Shown: in pieces, positions 9,276 through 16,836 of the stretch
Position numbering within the stretch: the stretch's first letter is position 1
How the letters are laid out: the number at the start of each line of letters is the position of its first letter
Source of the DNA: Alphaproteobacteria bacterium
GTDB taxonomy: Bacteria > Pseudomonadota > Alphaproteobacteria > RF32 > CAG-239
Length of the DNA: 42,359 nucleotides
Assembly: GCA_017480745.1 (NCBI GenBank)
Contig: JAFUSA010000008.1
Coordinates: 150,090 to 192,448, forward strand
Direction: 5' to 3'
Program-made: the position numbers and the translations under genes
The notes under the pieces: model-generated
Seen by the model: only the letters and a program-made list of their open reading frames with translations
The model's database searches: none
What the model was told of the DNA's origin: nothing

Positions 9276-9620
9276 TTGACAAATACAATTTATGGATTAA
9301 ATGCTTATACTGATAACGGTATAACATTAATCAAAAAAGCCAAGATAGTGCCGGATGAAATGCTGGAATTTAAAGATGATAGCATAAAAAAAATTAACAA
9401 CGTTTTCGGTGGAGATGTTGCATTAATAGCATGGAGAGATAAAATAAGTTTTGTTATTGATTTAACTGATATACCTCAAGATGCTTGTGTGGAATTATTA
9501 ACTCAAAACTGGACACCTTCTCATGCCTACGCGCTTGCAATAACAACAAATGTTTATAGTCTAAGTCGTTTATCCGGTGCTTTGACGGATATTGGATATA
9601 AATCATGCAATTTTTATTAG
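9276..9620 (+). pseudogene. Pilin ectodomain fragment lacking the N-terminal signal
   Basis: The frame encodes the C-terminal two thirds of a cassette pilin: YGLNAYTDNG, IKKAKIVPDEM (as in the intact copies at 9755 and 27827), then DACVELLTQNW and a final Cys. The promoter-leader-ATG region and the whole GRSMIEML helix are missing; the only initiator is a TTG (9276-9278) without a ribosome binding site. The sequence just before the coding homology, AAAAAATATTTGAC, matches the -35 region of the pilin promoters, as if promoter and ectodomain had been joined by deletion. It is a silent remnant or a possible donor for recombination; expression is doubtful. Confidence 0.7.
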
Positions 9621-9639
9621 AGAAAGGAAAGGAGCCAAC

Positions 9640-9672
9640 CATGCCGACCCCAAAAAGCCGGCATGGTTTTAA
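9640..9672 (+). terminator. Intrinsic terminator after the pilin fragment
   Basis: CCATGCCG and CGGCATGG pair around a 12-base loop and are followed by TTTTAAT. It sits 20 bases after the stop codon at 9620. Confidence 0.65.
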
Positions 9673-9681
9673 TCTGAACGA

Positions 9682-9717
9682 ATAATTACTCCACTATTCC
9701 TCAAACGATTGAATAGA
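9682..9717 (-). repeat. Duplicated 3' tail of the DUF2155 gene, distal copy
   Basis: This 36-base stretch matches 10730-10765 at 31 of 36 positions. Read on the minus strand it still encodes IQSFEE followed by a stop, the same last residues as the DUF2155 protein. Weaker similarity extends on the other side over the GCCGAC-containing hairpins (9641-9666 against 10693-10716). The two copies bracket one whole pilin cassette. Confidence 0.75.
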
Positions 9718-9754
9718 ACAAGCTAAAAAATAACAACTCGCCTATAAACCGGAA

Positions 9755-10381
9755 TCAGCGAAATTTAATTTGCAACCTATCAGCTGTCTCACAAACATTT
9801 GCCACTTTTTCTATTGGCAAAGGTAACCCAACGGTGATTCCATTAGCACATCCTGCAAGAATTGTAGGATCATCTATTCCGGCACACCCATCCAAAGCAC
9901 CATATTGAGTAAATTGATCCATATTTGCTAAGACAACGGCTATCACATTATCCATAATCTGCCAGTTGTGTGTAGCCAGTTCAATACAGGCTTCCGCAGG
10001 CAGACCACTTAGCGAAATTATAAATGCTTTATCATCGGAGGTAGTGGCAGTATTTTTGGATCCCCCAAATATAGAAAAAGAATCTCCAAAGGCATTTACC
10101 AACGCTGTTTTATCTTCATTCCACATTTCATCGGGCACAAGTTTGGCTTTTTTAATAACATTGGTTGATAAGTTTCTATAATTTTTTTGTGGTGCAAAAA
10201 ATGTCCGCACATTTCCGGCAATAAGGGTTATTTGTTCAATGGTTTTATTGATGCGATACTTCATCATCGCTTTCGAATATCCGGCGATGCCACCTACCGA
10301 CAACACACCGATTATGGCGAGCACGCCCAACATTTCTATCATTGAGCGTCCATTTTGATTTTTAATTTCAAAGTTTTTCAT
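9755..10381 (-). CDS. Type IV prepilin-like protein of the leader-RNA cassette family
   Basis: A 208-residue product starting at ATG 10379-10381, with TAGGAGATAAATTT in front. It has a 12-residue leader (MKNFEIKNQNG), then RSMIEMLGVLAIIGVLSV, the hydrophobic helix that is nearly identical in all cassettes, and AGYSKAMMKYRINKTIEQITLIAGNVR. The ectodomain is specific to this copy except for IKKAKLVPDEM, PAEACIELATHNW and a final LPIEKVANVC, the last two giving a likely disulfide. It has its own promoter, structured leader and terminator (10414-10655). Family role is a pilus or pseudopilus subunit; the exact machine is unknown. Confidence 0.85.
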   Translation of the reverse strand: MKNFEIKNQNGRSMIEMLGVLAIIGVLSVGGIAGYSKAMMKYRINKTIEQITLIAGNVRTFFAPQKNYRNLSTNVIKKAKLVPDEMWNEDKTALVNAFGDSFSIFGGSKNTATTSDDKAFIISLSGLPAEACIELATHNWQIMDNVIAVVLANMDQFTQYGALDGCAGIDDPTILAGCANGITVGLPLPIEKVANVCETADRLQIKFR

Positions 10382-10413
10382 AAATTTATCTCCTAAATCA
10401 TAGAGTTTAACAC

Positions 10414-10446
10414 ATTAAAAAATCTGACCGCTAAACAGCGGTCGGG
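10414..10446 (-). terminator. Leader terminator in front of the pilin gene
   Basis: GACCGC and GCGGTC pair around TGTTTA, followed by AGATTTTTTAATG. It lies after the leader and about 33 bases before the pilin start codon, so transcripts must read through it to express the pilin: an attenuator layout. Confidence 0.75.
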
Positions 10447-10621
10447 AGAGTTGACAAATCATATTCTGTTAGATGATCCGCGTAATTTTTAGGCCAAAAC
10501 CCTGAACATTTACCACGCGCACCCCGACCAAATCGGAGATATTACCACACCCAATAACAATGCGCCTATAATACGCATCGAACAGAATAAGAGCTTGTCA
10601 AGGCTCTCGAACCGAAGTTCT
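10414..10621 (-). ncRNA. Structured pilin leader RNA, copy C
   Basis: The predicted transcript begins with a UUCG-capped hairpin (GAACTTCGGTTC, 10609-10620). A long-range closing helix P1 joins ATTCTGTT (10581-10588) with AACAGAAT (10463-10470), and TTGACAA (10595-10601) with TTGTCAA (10451-10457). Inside are P2 (ATGCG with CGCAT), P3 (CCGA with TCGG) and P4 (CGCG arms with an AGGG...GCCT tip). P1 abuts the terminator. The same architecture with different paired bases occurs at 16612, 28478 and 36322. I do not recognise a known riboswitch; function in attenuation is inference. Confidence 0.75.
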
Positions 10622-10627
10622 GATTTT

Positions 10628-10655
10628 ACTATATCACAAAAAATCTAAAAGTCAA
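10628..10655 (-). promoter_or_regulatory. Pilin cassette promoter, copy C
   Basis: TTGACT (10650-10655) and TATAGT (10628-10633) are spaced by 16 bases on the minus strand. Sequence and spacing match the other cassette promoters. Confidence 0.75.
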
Positions 10656-10729
10656 ATATTTTTTGTAAAAAAAGCAGATAAATACACCAGCTACGCCGAC
10701 CACTAAGAGCCGACATAACAATTTGCAAA

Positions 10730-10765
10730 AATAATTACTATGTTATTCCTCAAACGACTGAATAG
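10730..10765 (-). repeat. Native 3' tail of the DUF2155 gene, proximal copy of direct repeat
   Basis: Covers the last seven codons and stop of the DUF2155 gene and about 13 bases beyond. It matches 9682-9717, so the pilin cassette between them is flanked by direct repeats about 1.05 kb apart. Confidence 0.75.
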
Positions 10766-11417
10766 GATTACCTTCTTCATCAACAATTTCAATGTCATCT
10801 TCATCGGCGAAAACATCTGTCTCTTCGCCATTATTTTCCGATTCGACACTCATTTCATCATCATATGAAAACTCGCTGTTTTCCTCGTTTGGCAACAGAT
10901 TTTCCGGTTCATGCTCCGCCGTCATTTCACTGATTCGCTCGTTAATTTTATCCGTTTTTTTCAGATTTACCATTTCTGTATTGTTTTCAGATGGCAATTC
11001 GTCGCGTTTTGCCAGTTTTTCCTCAGACCACAACAAAGATTTATCAATTTCTGCATCAACACACTGCAACAACCACACATCATATATCGGATGTTCCAAA
11101 GCATTAGTTGCCGGTGAAGATGATATCATCCAACCTTTGAAGACATTAAACTCTTCACCTTTAAGATTTTTGTCGCTGATATCAACAAAAGCAAAATTAT
11201 CAGGAGTTTCTTCTGCCGGCCTCGTCTTGCAACTGCGCACCACAATTGAAAGTGAACCGAAATCAAGTCCACCACCAACCGGAACATTAATAACGCTAAC
11301 CCTACCGGTTATCTTATCCATTGCCTGCATTTTTGCAGTGTTCGTATCAATCTCACTTGCTTGTACCGGCAAGCAAAACAAAACTATTCCAAAAACAAAT
11401 AAACTAATTCTTAGCAT
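10743..11417 (-). CDS. DUF2155 domain periplasmic protein
   Basis: About 224 residues from ATG 11415-11417 (a GTG one codon earlier is also possible). A signal peptide (LFVFGIVLFCLPVQASE) is followed by the DUF2155 core: MQAMDKITGRVSVINVPVGGGLDFGSLSIVVRSCKTRPAEETPDNFAFVDI and GWMISSSPATNALEHPIYDVWLLQC, with the paired Cys of the family. The last 80 residues are very acidic and probably disordered. DUF2155 is found mainly in Alphaproteobacteria beside MlaD-type genes, as here; the 3' end of mlaD overlaps its start. Function is not established; a cell-envelope role is inferred from context. Confidence 0.85.
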   Translation of the reverse strand: MLRISLFVFGIVLFCLPVQASEIDTNTAKMQAMDKITGRVSVINVPVGGGLDFGSLSIVVRSCKTRPAEETPDNFAFVDISDKNLKGEEFNVFKGWMISSSPATNALEHPIYDVWLLQCVDAEIDKSLLWSEEKLAKRDELPSENNTEMVNLKKTDKINERISEMTAEHEPENLLPNEENSEFSYDDEMSVESENNGEETDVFADEDDIEIVDEEGNPIQSFEE

Positions 11418-11865
11418 CACCGCTGTCCGTCACCATAAAAATTATTTCGCCAACCATATCTTCAAGTGTTTTAAAATCCTTAGTTTTGTTAAACATATCG
11501 CCATCCTGTAAATATTCGTCCGATTTTCCCGGCTCTATTTTTACAAATTTATCGCCCATCAAACCATCTCCAACAATGGCTACCGAACTGTCTTTCGGCA
11601 ACTTTACATCGGCGGCAATGCTAAATGTTACATTAACGGTATAGTCTTCACTGTTCAAGTTTTGCGCGGTTACTGTTCCCACTTTAATACCGTTTATCCG
11701 CACATCGGACCCGATACTCAAACCACCGACTCTCATAAACTCGGCAGTCAGAGTATAACCTTTAACCACCTGTAAATCGGAAACCCTATAAGCAAAAATC
11801 AAAAACAAAAGGGCAATAACCAAAACAACAAGCCCCATTATTGTTTCAACCGGCTTTTTCAACAT
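11404..11865 (-). CDS. mlaD: MlaD-type MCE domain protein (lipid transport)
   Basis: The 153-residue protein has one N-terminal membrane helix (TIMGLVVLVIALLFLIFAY) and a single MCE domain (YTLTAEFMRVGGLSIGSDVRINGIKVGTV ... LPKDSSVAIVGDGLMGDKFVKIEPG), the size and layout of MlaD. MlaD forms a periplasmic hexamer that passes phospholipids between the outer-membrane system and the MlaFE inner-membrane transporter. MlaE, MlaF, MlaB and MlaC genes are not in the window. It starts inside the stop codon of the second MCE gene (1-base overlap) and overlaps the start of the DUF2155 gene. Confidence 0.85.
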   Translation of the reverse strand: MLKKPVETIMGLVVLVIALLFLIFAYRVSDLQVVKGYTLTAEFMRVGGLSIGSDVRINGIKVGTVTAQNLNSEDYTVNVTFSIAADVKLPKDSSVAIVGDGLMGDKFVKIEPGKSDEYLQDGDMFNKTKDFKTLEDMVGEIIFMVTDSGDAKN

Positions 11866-12359
11866 TATCTTTTCTCCTTTCTTTTTGCCTTGCCTAACGA
11901 TATAATTCTGTCAACCAGTTCTTCCAAAACTATTGCATCCTGAGTATATGAAAACTCATCATTTTCCGCCAAATATTCTTCCGAACCACCCGGTTCTATT
12001 TCAATATACTTATTTCCCATGATGCCTGAACTCACTATTGCAGCACTACTGTCATCCGGTATTTTTATGCCGTTGCGGATTTTAAGAGTAAGCGTGGCGC
12101 GAAAATCTTCATCCAAAACCGAATTTTCCACATACCCGATATCGATTCCGGCCAATCGCACCTTATCCCCAACAACCAAACCGTCCGTGCGATTAAATGT
12201 GGCAAAAACTCCGTAATCATCATCTTCGGCATCTTTCCACACACTGCGCTCTATTTTAAAAATGGCAATAACCGCCAAACAAGCGACAATAACGCATGAC
12301 CCTATAATAAAATTTTTTAATTCTTCATTTGTAAATTTATTCAATTTGTTATGCTCCAT
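11865..12359 (-). CDS. Second MlaD-like MCE domain protein
   Basis: This 164-residue protein has an N-terminal membrane helix (residues about 15-36) and an MCE domain: FATFNRTDGLVVGDKVRLAG..., GYVENSVLDEDFRATLTLKI and IPDDSSAAIVSSGIMGNKYIEIEPG. It is a divergent paralogue of the next gene and the first of the MCE-MlaD-DUF2155 operon. A tandem pair could make a mixed MCE ring or two separate rings; the sequence does not decide. The 115 bases upstream, up to the divergent ABC operon at 12475, hold the promoters for both directions. Confidence 0.82.
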   Translation of the reverse strand: MEHNKLNKFTNEELKNFIIGSCVIVACLAVIAIFKIERSVWKDAEDDDYGVFATFNRTDGLVVGDKVRLAGIDIGYVENSVLDEDFRATLTLKIRNGIKIPDDSSAAIVSSGIMGNKYIEIEPGGSEEYLAENDEFSYTQDAIVLEELVDRIISLGKAKRKEKR

Positions 12360-12474
12360 ATAAGCGTTTTGTTAATTATTACTCCATTAAATTCATTTTG
12401 TCATCAATGTTTTTTAAAAACAGTTGAAAAAAATTATAAAAAGAGTTACAAATAGGAAAAATAGAGGTTAAAAA

Positions 12475-13185
12475 ATGCTAAAAGTTACTGACATATCTAA
12501 ATCTTTCGGCTCTAAACAAGCTCTTAAAAATGTAAATTTTTCCCTTAAAAAAAATGAGATTGCCGCACTTTTGGGTGAAAATGGCGCCGGAAAGTCAACA
12601 CTTTTGCGAATATTAAGCGGATATTTGCAAGCAGATTCCGGAAGTGTTCAATTTGACGATAACGACATAAGTACTCAACGAATACCTTATTTGCAAAATA
12701 TCGGTTATGTGCAGGAAATATCTGCACTTTATGCCGATATGAACGTGTATGAGTTTTTACAACTTAATGCCGATTTACGCCAACTTTCAGCAGAAAAAAG
12801 TGAATCTCGTATTAAAGAGGTTATCAATTTGTTAGAAATTAAAGATGTTTTGTTGCAAAAAAACGAAACTCTTTCCAAAGGATATAAAAAAAGAGTAGAA
12901 TTAGCCGCCGTGCTGTTGGCTGAACCTGCGGTGTTATTGCTTGATGAACCTACGGAAGGGTTGGATCCTAACCAAAAGCAATCTCTCCGACAAGTTATTA
13001 AACAATATTCCAAAAATCATGCAGTAATCATTTCAACTCACACTCTTGAAGATGTTGACGCATTGGCCGCAAAAGTTTTGCTTTTACACAAAGGCGAGTT
13101 GCAAATCAACGCAACTCTCAAAAAATTCAAGCAAACCGCCAAAAATGATTTATTAGCATCTTTCCGGCAAATTACAAAAAATTGA
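12475..13185 (+). CDS. ABC transporter ATP-binding protein (GldA-like)
   Basis: A 236-residue ATPase with Walker A GENGAGKST near residue 35, a degenerate signature LSKGYKKRVELA near 135 (as in exporters of the CcmA/GldA group), Walker B AVLLLDEPTEGLDP near 150 and the switch His in ISTHTLEDVD. It energises the permease encoded 11 bases downstream. The three-gene unit (ATPase, permease fused to GldG-like domain, DUF4340) matches the Gld-type ABC exporters named after gliding motility in Bacteroidota but also present in many non-gliding bacteria, where the substrate is unknown. Confidence 0.9.
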   Translation: MLKVTDISKSFGSKQALKNVNFSLKKNEIAALLGENGAGKSTLLRILSGYLQADSGSVQFDDNDISTQRIPYLQNIGYVQEISALYADMNVYEFLQLNADLRQLSAEKSESRIKEVINLLEIKDVLLQKNETLSKGYKKRVELAAVLLAEPAVLLLDEPTEGLDPNQKQSLRQVIKQYSKNHAVIISTHTLEDVDALAAKVLLLHKGELQINATLKKFKQTAKNDLLASFRQITKN

Positions 13186-13196
13186 GGTGAAAAAAA

Positions 13197-15512
13197 ATGC
13201 AACAATTCAGAGCTTTATTAAAAAAAGAGTTAGGTAGTTATTTTAATAATTTTTTGGCATATATAGTGCTGTTTTTCTATTTGCTGACTTCCATCGGTTC
13301 CGCTTTTTATTTTGGATCCTATTTGGCAATGACGGATAATTCTTTGTTTGCCGCGTTTTATTTGCAACCTTTTATCTTAACGGTGATAATTCCGGCAATT
13401 ACCATGAAAGTGTGGTCAGATGAATATCGTTTAGGAACAGCGGAATTTTTATTGACTCAGCCGGTTGATATTTACAAATTTGTTTTGGCAAAATTTTCGG
13501 CGGCAACAATTTTCGGTGTTTTTATGACGGTATTTTTAGCCCCGTTTATTGCCTATACTTCTATTTGGTTAAAACTTGATTGGGGTAGCATTATTGCTGA
13601 TTTTATCGGTTTGTGGATGCTTATTATCTTGTTTTCCGCCATTGGTTGTTTGATTTCTTCATTTAATCGCAACATTATTCTATCCTATTTATTCAGCGTA
13701 GTATGTATAGCTTCTACGGTGGCTTTTCCATTCACTCATTTATATGACACATACATCAACTATTTATTTGCGGAAATCGGCTTTTTCGAAATATTTTATT
13801 TTATTTCTCTTTCCGCTGTTTTTGTGTTTCTCAATATTTTAGCAATTGAACACAAACTAAAAGTGCAAAAATTTAAGACCTTAAAATTTTGTGCTTTGAC
13901 TGCCGGTTTCTTGTTTTGTGCCAGTGCATTGAACTATTTGTTTTACATATTATCAACCGCAAAAATCGATATAACATCAGCCGGTTTATACACGCCATCG
14001 GAACAAAGTGAAAAAATTGTGGCAGGAATCAATCAGCCGCTGACGATTGATCTTTATATTGCTCATGATTTTAAAGCTAAAAATACCGCGTCATATTACT
14101 ATTATGAACAGGTAAAACGTTTTTTGAACAAATATCAATCTTTCTCCGACGGAATGATAAGCGTTAACGCCATTGAGGTAGAACCGTTTTCCGATTTAGA
14201 AAATATTGTATTGCAAAGCGGTTTGTATTTTGAAGAAAACGCCAACGGTTCGAAAGATTATTTTGGTGCTGTAATTCGCAACAATAACAGCCAAACGGTT
14301 ATCAAACAATTTTTACCGCAACGGCAGGCTTATTTGGAAAAAGATATAGATATTGCCTTGCTTAAACTGACAAAACCGGAATTGATAAAAACTGTTGGAG
14401 TCCATTTAGACACCACGCAAAATATGAATTCTTTTCAAGGAATTATGCTTGGTTTAGAAAATGATTATAATGTAGTTGCAGTAGAATCAAACACTTATGA
14501 AATATCGCCGCAACTTGATTTGCTAATTCTGCTCAATTCAAAAGAATTTCCGTCATACTTTAAATATGCAGTAGATCAATACCTTATGCGTGGCGGCAAT
14601 ATTTTGATTTTCTTTGATTTTTTAACGGCTGATCAATCCTATGTAACGAATATGAAAAACATCAGAGTGTTGGATCTCTTTGAAAGTTGGGGAGTAACAC
14701 TAAAAGATGATCTAACCGACACCGGCAAATTGGCAGACTATTTCACAACCAGCGAAGATAAGCTAAAAATTTATAAGGCTTCAATGTTTCGTGTGCTTAA
14801 TAAAGATTTAAGAGTGATGCCATTCATTGAACACGATAATTTACTTGTCGGCGCTGTATTACACGGAAAAGTGCCATCGGCTTACATATCTAATCCGTTT
14901 ATTAATGCCGGAATTGCAAAAGATATGATGCCACACCTTATTTTTTCGCACACAGATAACAAAATAGGTATTGTGGGTGATGTTGATCTGATTTCTGACG
15001 ATAACTGGATTGCCGTTAATTCGCCGGATAAAAATCCATACAGCATAATAAATTCATCAACTAACGGTGATGCTGTAAAGCGCCTGATAGATTATATGGC
15101 CGGCAATGAAATATATAATAGTTTGCCGATAAACAACTCATATATTAATCTGCAAAACATAGGTCAACAGATAAATGATTGGACATACAAACAACATGAA
15201 CAGGAATACGAACAGACACTTGATGCCATCAAAAATAAACAGATTGCCATGTTTGACCAGCTTGGTGGAGATGAAGAAAAAATGCTCGCATTCATTCAAT
15301 CCGGAGGTGGCGGTCGAGAGTTCGCCGATTTGGAGAAAAAACTGCAAAGCCTTATGTTCAAAATGAAACAACTTTATTCTGCCAAAGTGGCAAAAATTAT
15401 GGTCATAAATATTGCTTTATGGCCGCTTATCGCTTTGCTGCTCGTTATAATCGGGCGCCTTTATTACCACAGAAAACAACAAAAAAATATAAAGGAACTT
15501 TTCAATGACTGA
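13197..15512 (+). CDS. ABC-2 permease fused to GldG-like extracytoplasmic domain
   Basis: A 771-residue fusion. Residues 1-250 are an ABC-2 type permease with six membrane segments (for example FLAYIVLFFYLLTSIGSAFYF and the WSDEYRLGTAEFLLTQPV cytoplasmic stretch, characteristic of GldF). Residues about 265-720 form the large soluble GldG/ABC_transp_aux type domain (TPSEQSEKIVAGINQPLTIDLYIAHD near its start, DQYLMRGGNILIFFDF in the middle). A C-terminal membrane helix (IALWPLIALLLVIIG) precedes a basic tail. In Bacteroidota GldF and GldG are separate genes; fusion is common elsewhere. It overlaps the next gene by 8 bases. Confidence 0.85.
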   Translation: MQQFRALLKKELGSYFNNFLAYIVLFFYLLTSIGSAFYFGSYLAMTDNSLFAAFYLQPFILTVIIPAITMKVWSDEYRLGTAEFLLTQPVDIYKFVLAKFSAATIFGVFMTVFLAPFIAYTSIWLKLDWGSIIADFIGLWMLIILFSAIGCLISSFNRNIILSYLFSVVCIASTVAFPFTHLYDTYINYLFAEIGFFEIFYFISLSAVFVFLNILAIEHKLKVQKFKTLKFCALTAGFLFCASALNYLFYILSTAKIDITSAGLYTPSEQSEKIVAGINQPLTIDLYIAHDFKAKNTASYYYYEQVKRFLNKYQSFSDGMISVNAIEVEPFSDLENIVLQSGLYFEENANGSKDYFGAVIRNNNSQTVIKQFLPQRQAYLEKDIDIALLKLTKPELIKTVGVHLDTTQNMNSFQGIMLGLENDYNVVAVESNTYEISPQLDLLILLNSKEFPSYFKYAVDQYLMRGGNILIFFDFLTADQSYVTNMKNIRVLDLFESWGVTLKDDLTDTGKLADYFTTSEDKLKIYKASMFRVLNKDLRVMPFIEHDNLLVGAVLHGKVPSAYISNPFINAGIAKDMMPHLIFSHTDNKIGIVGDVDLISDDNWIAVNSPDKNPYSIINSSTNGDAVKRLIDYMAGNEIYNSLPINNSYINLQNIGQQINDWTYKQHEQEYEQTLDAIKNKQIAMFDQLGGDEEKMLAFIQSGGGGREFADLEKKLQSLMFKMKQLYSAKVAKIMVINIALWPLIALLLVIIGRLYYHRKQQKNIKELFND

Positions 15513-16506
15513 TAGATATTTGAAACGAATTTTATTTGCTACCTTATTGCTATTAGCAATTTTGTCGGGTATTGCCATATATAATCATTATTTTGACGCT
15601 AAAAATATGCGGGGTAAGTATGTGTTTGCCAATTCGCGGCAAAAAATTGAAAGTTTGAGTGCCTTTAAGATTGTGAGCGCCGGCGGTGATGAAATAAATC
15701 TTTACCGCAAAGGCGACAGTTGGCGTTTTAAAGAAGCCAATGACTATTTTGTTAATACGGACATGATTCGTAATTTTTATAATATGATAAATAACTCCAT
15801 AGTTATATCAGTGCATAACGGTAAAAAAAGTCTGTTGGCAGAAAATAATTTATTAAACCCGCAAGAAACCTCTGATAGAAGCGGTGCCGGCACATTGCTT
15901 ATAACATACGACATCAACGGTGGCGAACTTGATCGCGTTATTTTGGGTAAAAAGAACGGTTTTGAAGATTATGTTTTTGCACGCGATGCCGAGCATAGTT
16001 ATTCCTATACCATTAATTCCGTCGGAATCTTCAACGGCAATCCCGAGGCGTGGATTCCATACCCTCTATTGCAAGTTCAAAATCAATATATAGAGGGGAT
16101 TGCCCTTGGCGGAAATGAAATAGACCGCGAACAAATTGATTATTTATTGTTGCATTCGGCGATTTTTCGCAAACTGTTTGATGTTTTAAATTTCATAGAT
16201 TATCAGGGAAATGCCTTGCGCAGTGATTTGCGACAAGCTTTTCCAGATACCAAACCACAACGTATTGAAATTGCCATGATTGGCGGCTTGGTTTATATTT
16301 TTGATATATACCATGTTGAAGGTTCGTATTGGATGGAAATAACATTGGCTTCCAAACGTTTGGCGCATAAAGATATTTTGCCGTTTATTCAAAAAAATCA
16401 ACAATATTTTTCCGATTGGGTATTTCAGTTAGCAACCGATCAGGGCGAGCTTATGTATAATATCCGAATTGCGCACGATAAATTAGAAGCCGAAATCAAG
16501 CAATAG
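15505..16506 (+). CDS. DUF4340 domain protein of the Gld-like ABC operon
   Basis: The 333-residue protein has one N-terminal membrane helix (ILFATLLLLAILSGIAIY) and a large extracytoplasmic part beginning VFANSRQKIESLSAFKIVSAGGDEINLYRKGDSWRF, the beta-rich repeat style of DUF4340. DUF4340 proteins almost always accompany GldFG-like permeases and are presumed accessory subunits. Its start overlaps the permease by 8 bases, implying coupled translation. No clear terminator is seen between its stop and the pilin promoter at 16580. Confidence 0.82.
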   Translation: MTDRYLKRILFATLLLLAILSGIAIYNHYFDAKNMRGKYVFANSRQKIESLSAFKIVSAGGDEINLYRKGDSWRFKEANDYFVNTDMIRNFYNMINNSIVISVHNGKKSLLAENNLLNPQETSDRSGAGTLLITYDINGGELDRVILGKKNGFEDYVFARDAEHSYSYTINSVGIFNGNPEAWIPYPLLQVQNQYIEGIALGGNEIDREQIDYLLLHSAIFRKLFDVLNFIDYQGNALRSDLRQAFPDTKPQRIEIAMIGGLVYIFDIYHVEGSYWMEITLASKRLAHKDILPFIQKNQQYFSDWVFQLATDQGELMYNIRIAHDKLEAEIKQ

Positions 16507-16579
16507 TAATTCTTCGTTCATAAACTAATTTATACGGTTGTGGTCTGAATTTTGTAATTCCATTATTACAAAAAACTGT

Positions 16580-16607
16580 TTGACTTTTAGTTTTTTTATG
16601 ATATAGT
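16580..16607 (+). promoter_or_regulatory. Pilin cassette promoter, copy A
   Basis: TTGACT (16580-16585) and TATAGT (16602-16607) with a 16-base T-rich spacer. It is almost identical to the copies at 10628 and 28691. Confidence 0.75.
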
Positions 16608-16611
16608 AGAT

Positions 16612-16803
16612 ACAGAACTTCGGTTCGGGGCCTTAAGAAGCTCTTATATGATTCGGTGCTTTGCATCGTTAACAGATGAAATGATATCTCCGATTTGGTC
16701 GGGGAGACTGCAATGGATGTTCAGAGTTGTTGCTTAAAGATTGCGGTGATCATTCAATCATATATGGTTTCTTAACTCCCCTGCCGCCGTTTGGCGGTTT
16801 TTT
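16612..16803 (+). ncRNA. Structured pilin leader RNA, copy A (reference copy)
   Basis: Order of elements: UUCG hairpin GAACTTCGGTTC (16615-16626); P1 made of GGGG (16627-16630) with CCCC (16778-16781), TTAAGAA (16633-16639) with TTCTTAA (16769-16775) and ATATGATT (16646-16653) with AATCATAT (16756-16763); P2 GGTGC/GCATC; P3 TCTCCGA/TCGGGGA; P4 CTGCAAT/ATTGCGG. P1 is followed within 3 bases by the terminator. TATCTCC at 16685-16691 (5' side of P3) is also the perfect complement of the pilin Shine-Dalgarno GGAGATA (16825-16831). Compared with copies B, C and E the paired bases differ but pairing is kept. No known class recognised. Confidence 0.78.
16784..16803 (+). terminator. Leader terminator of cassette A
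   Basis: CCGCC and GGCGG with loop GTTT, followed by TTTTTTAG. It lies 34 bases before the pilin start, so the leader can be released as a short RNA unless polymerase reads through. Confidence 0.8.
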
Positions 16804-16836
16804 AGTATTTAACCTTTAATTTTAGGAGATAAAATT

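Noticed and set aside
9755..10680. Insertion sequence or integron cassette around the pilins
   Set aside because: No transposase, integrase, terminal inverted repeats or attC-like fold found; only the direct repeats noted in the findings support mobility.
10792..11511. Long plus-strand open frame (239 codons) opposite DUF2155 and mlaD
   Set aside because: Ser/Phe-rich shadow of the minus-strand genes, no ribosome site and no recognisable domain; the opposite strand has clear families and overlapping operon structure.
16612..16803. c-di-GMP riboswitch as identity of the pilin leader
   Set aside because: Attractive because such switches control pili, but I could not find the conserved GEMM-I core or tetraloop/receptor layout; left as an unknown class.
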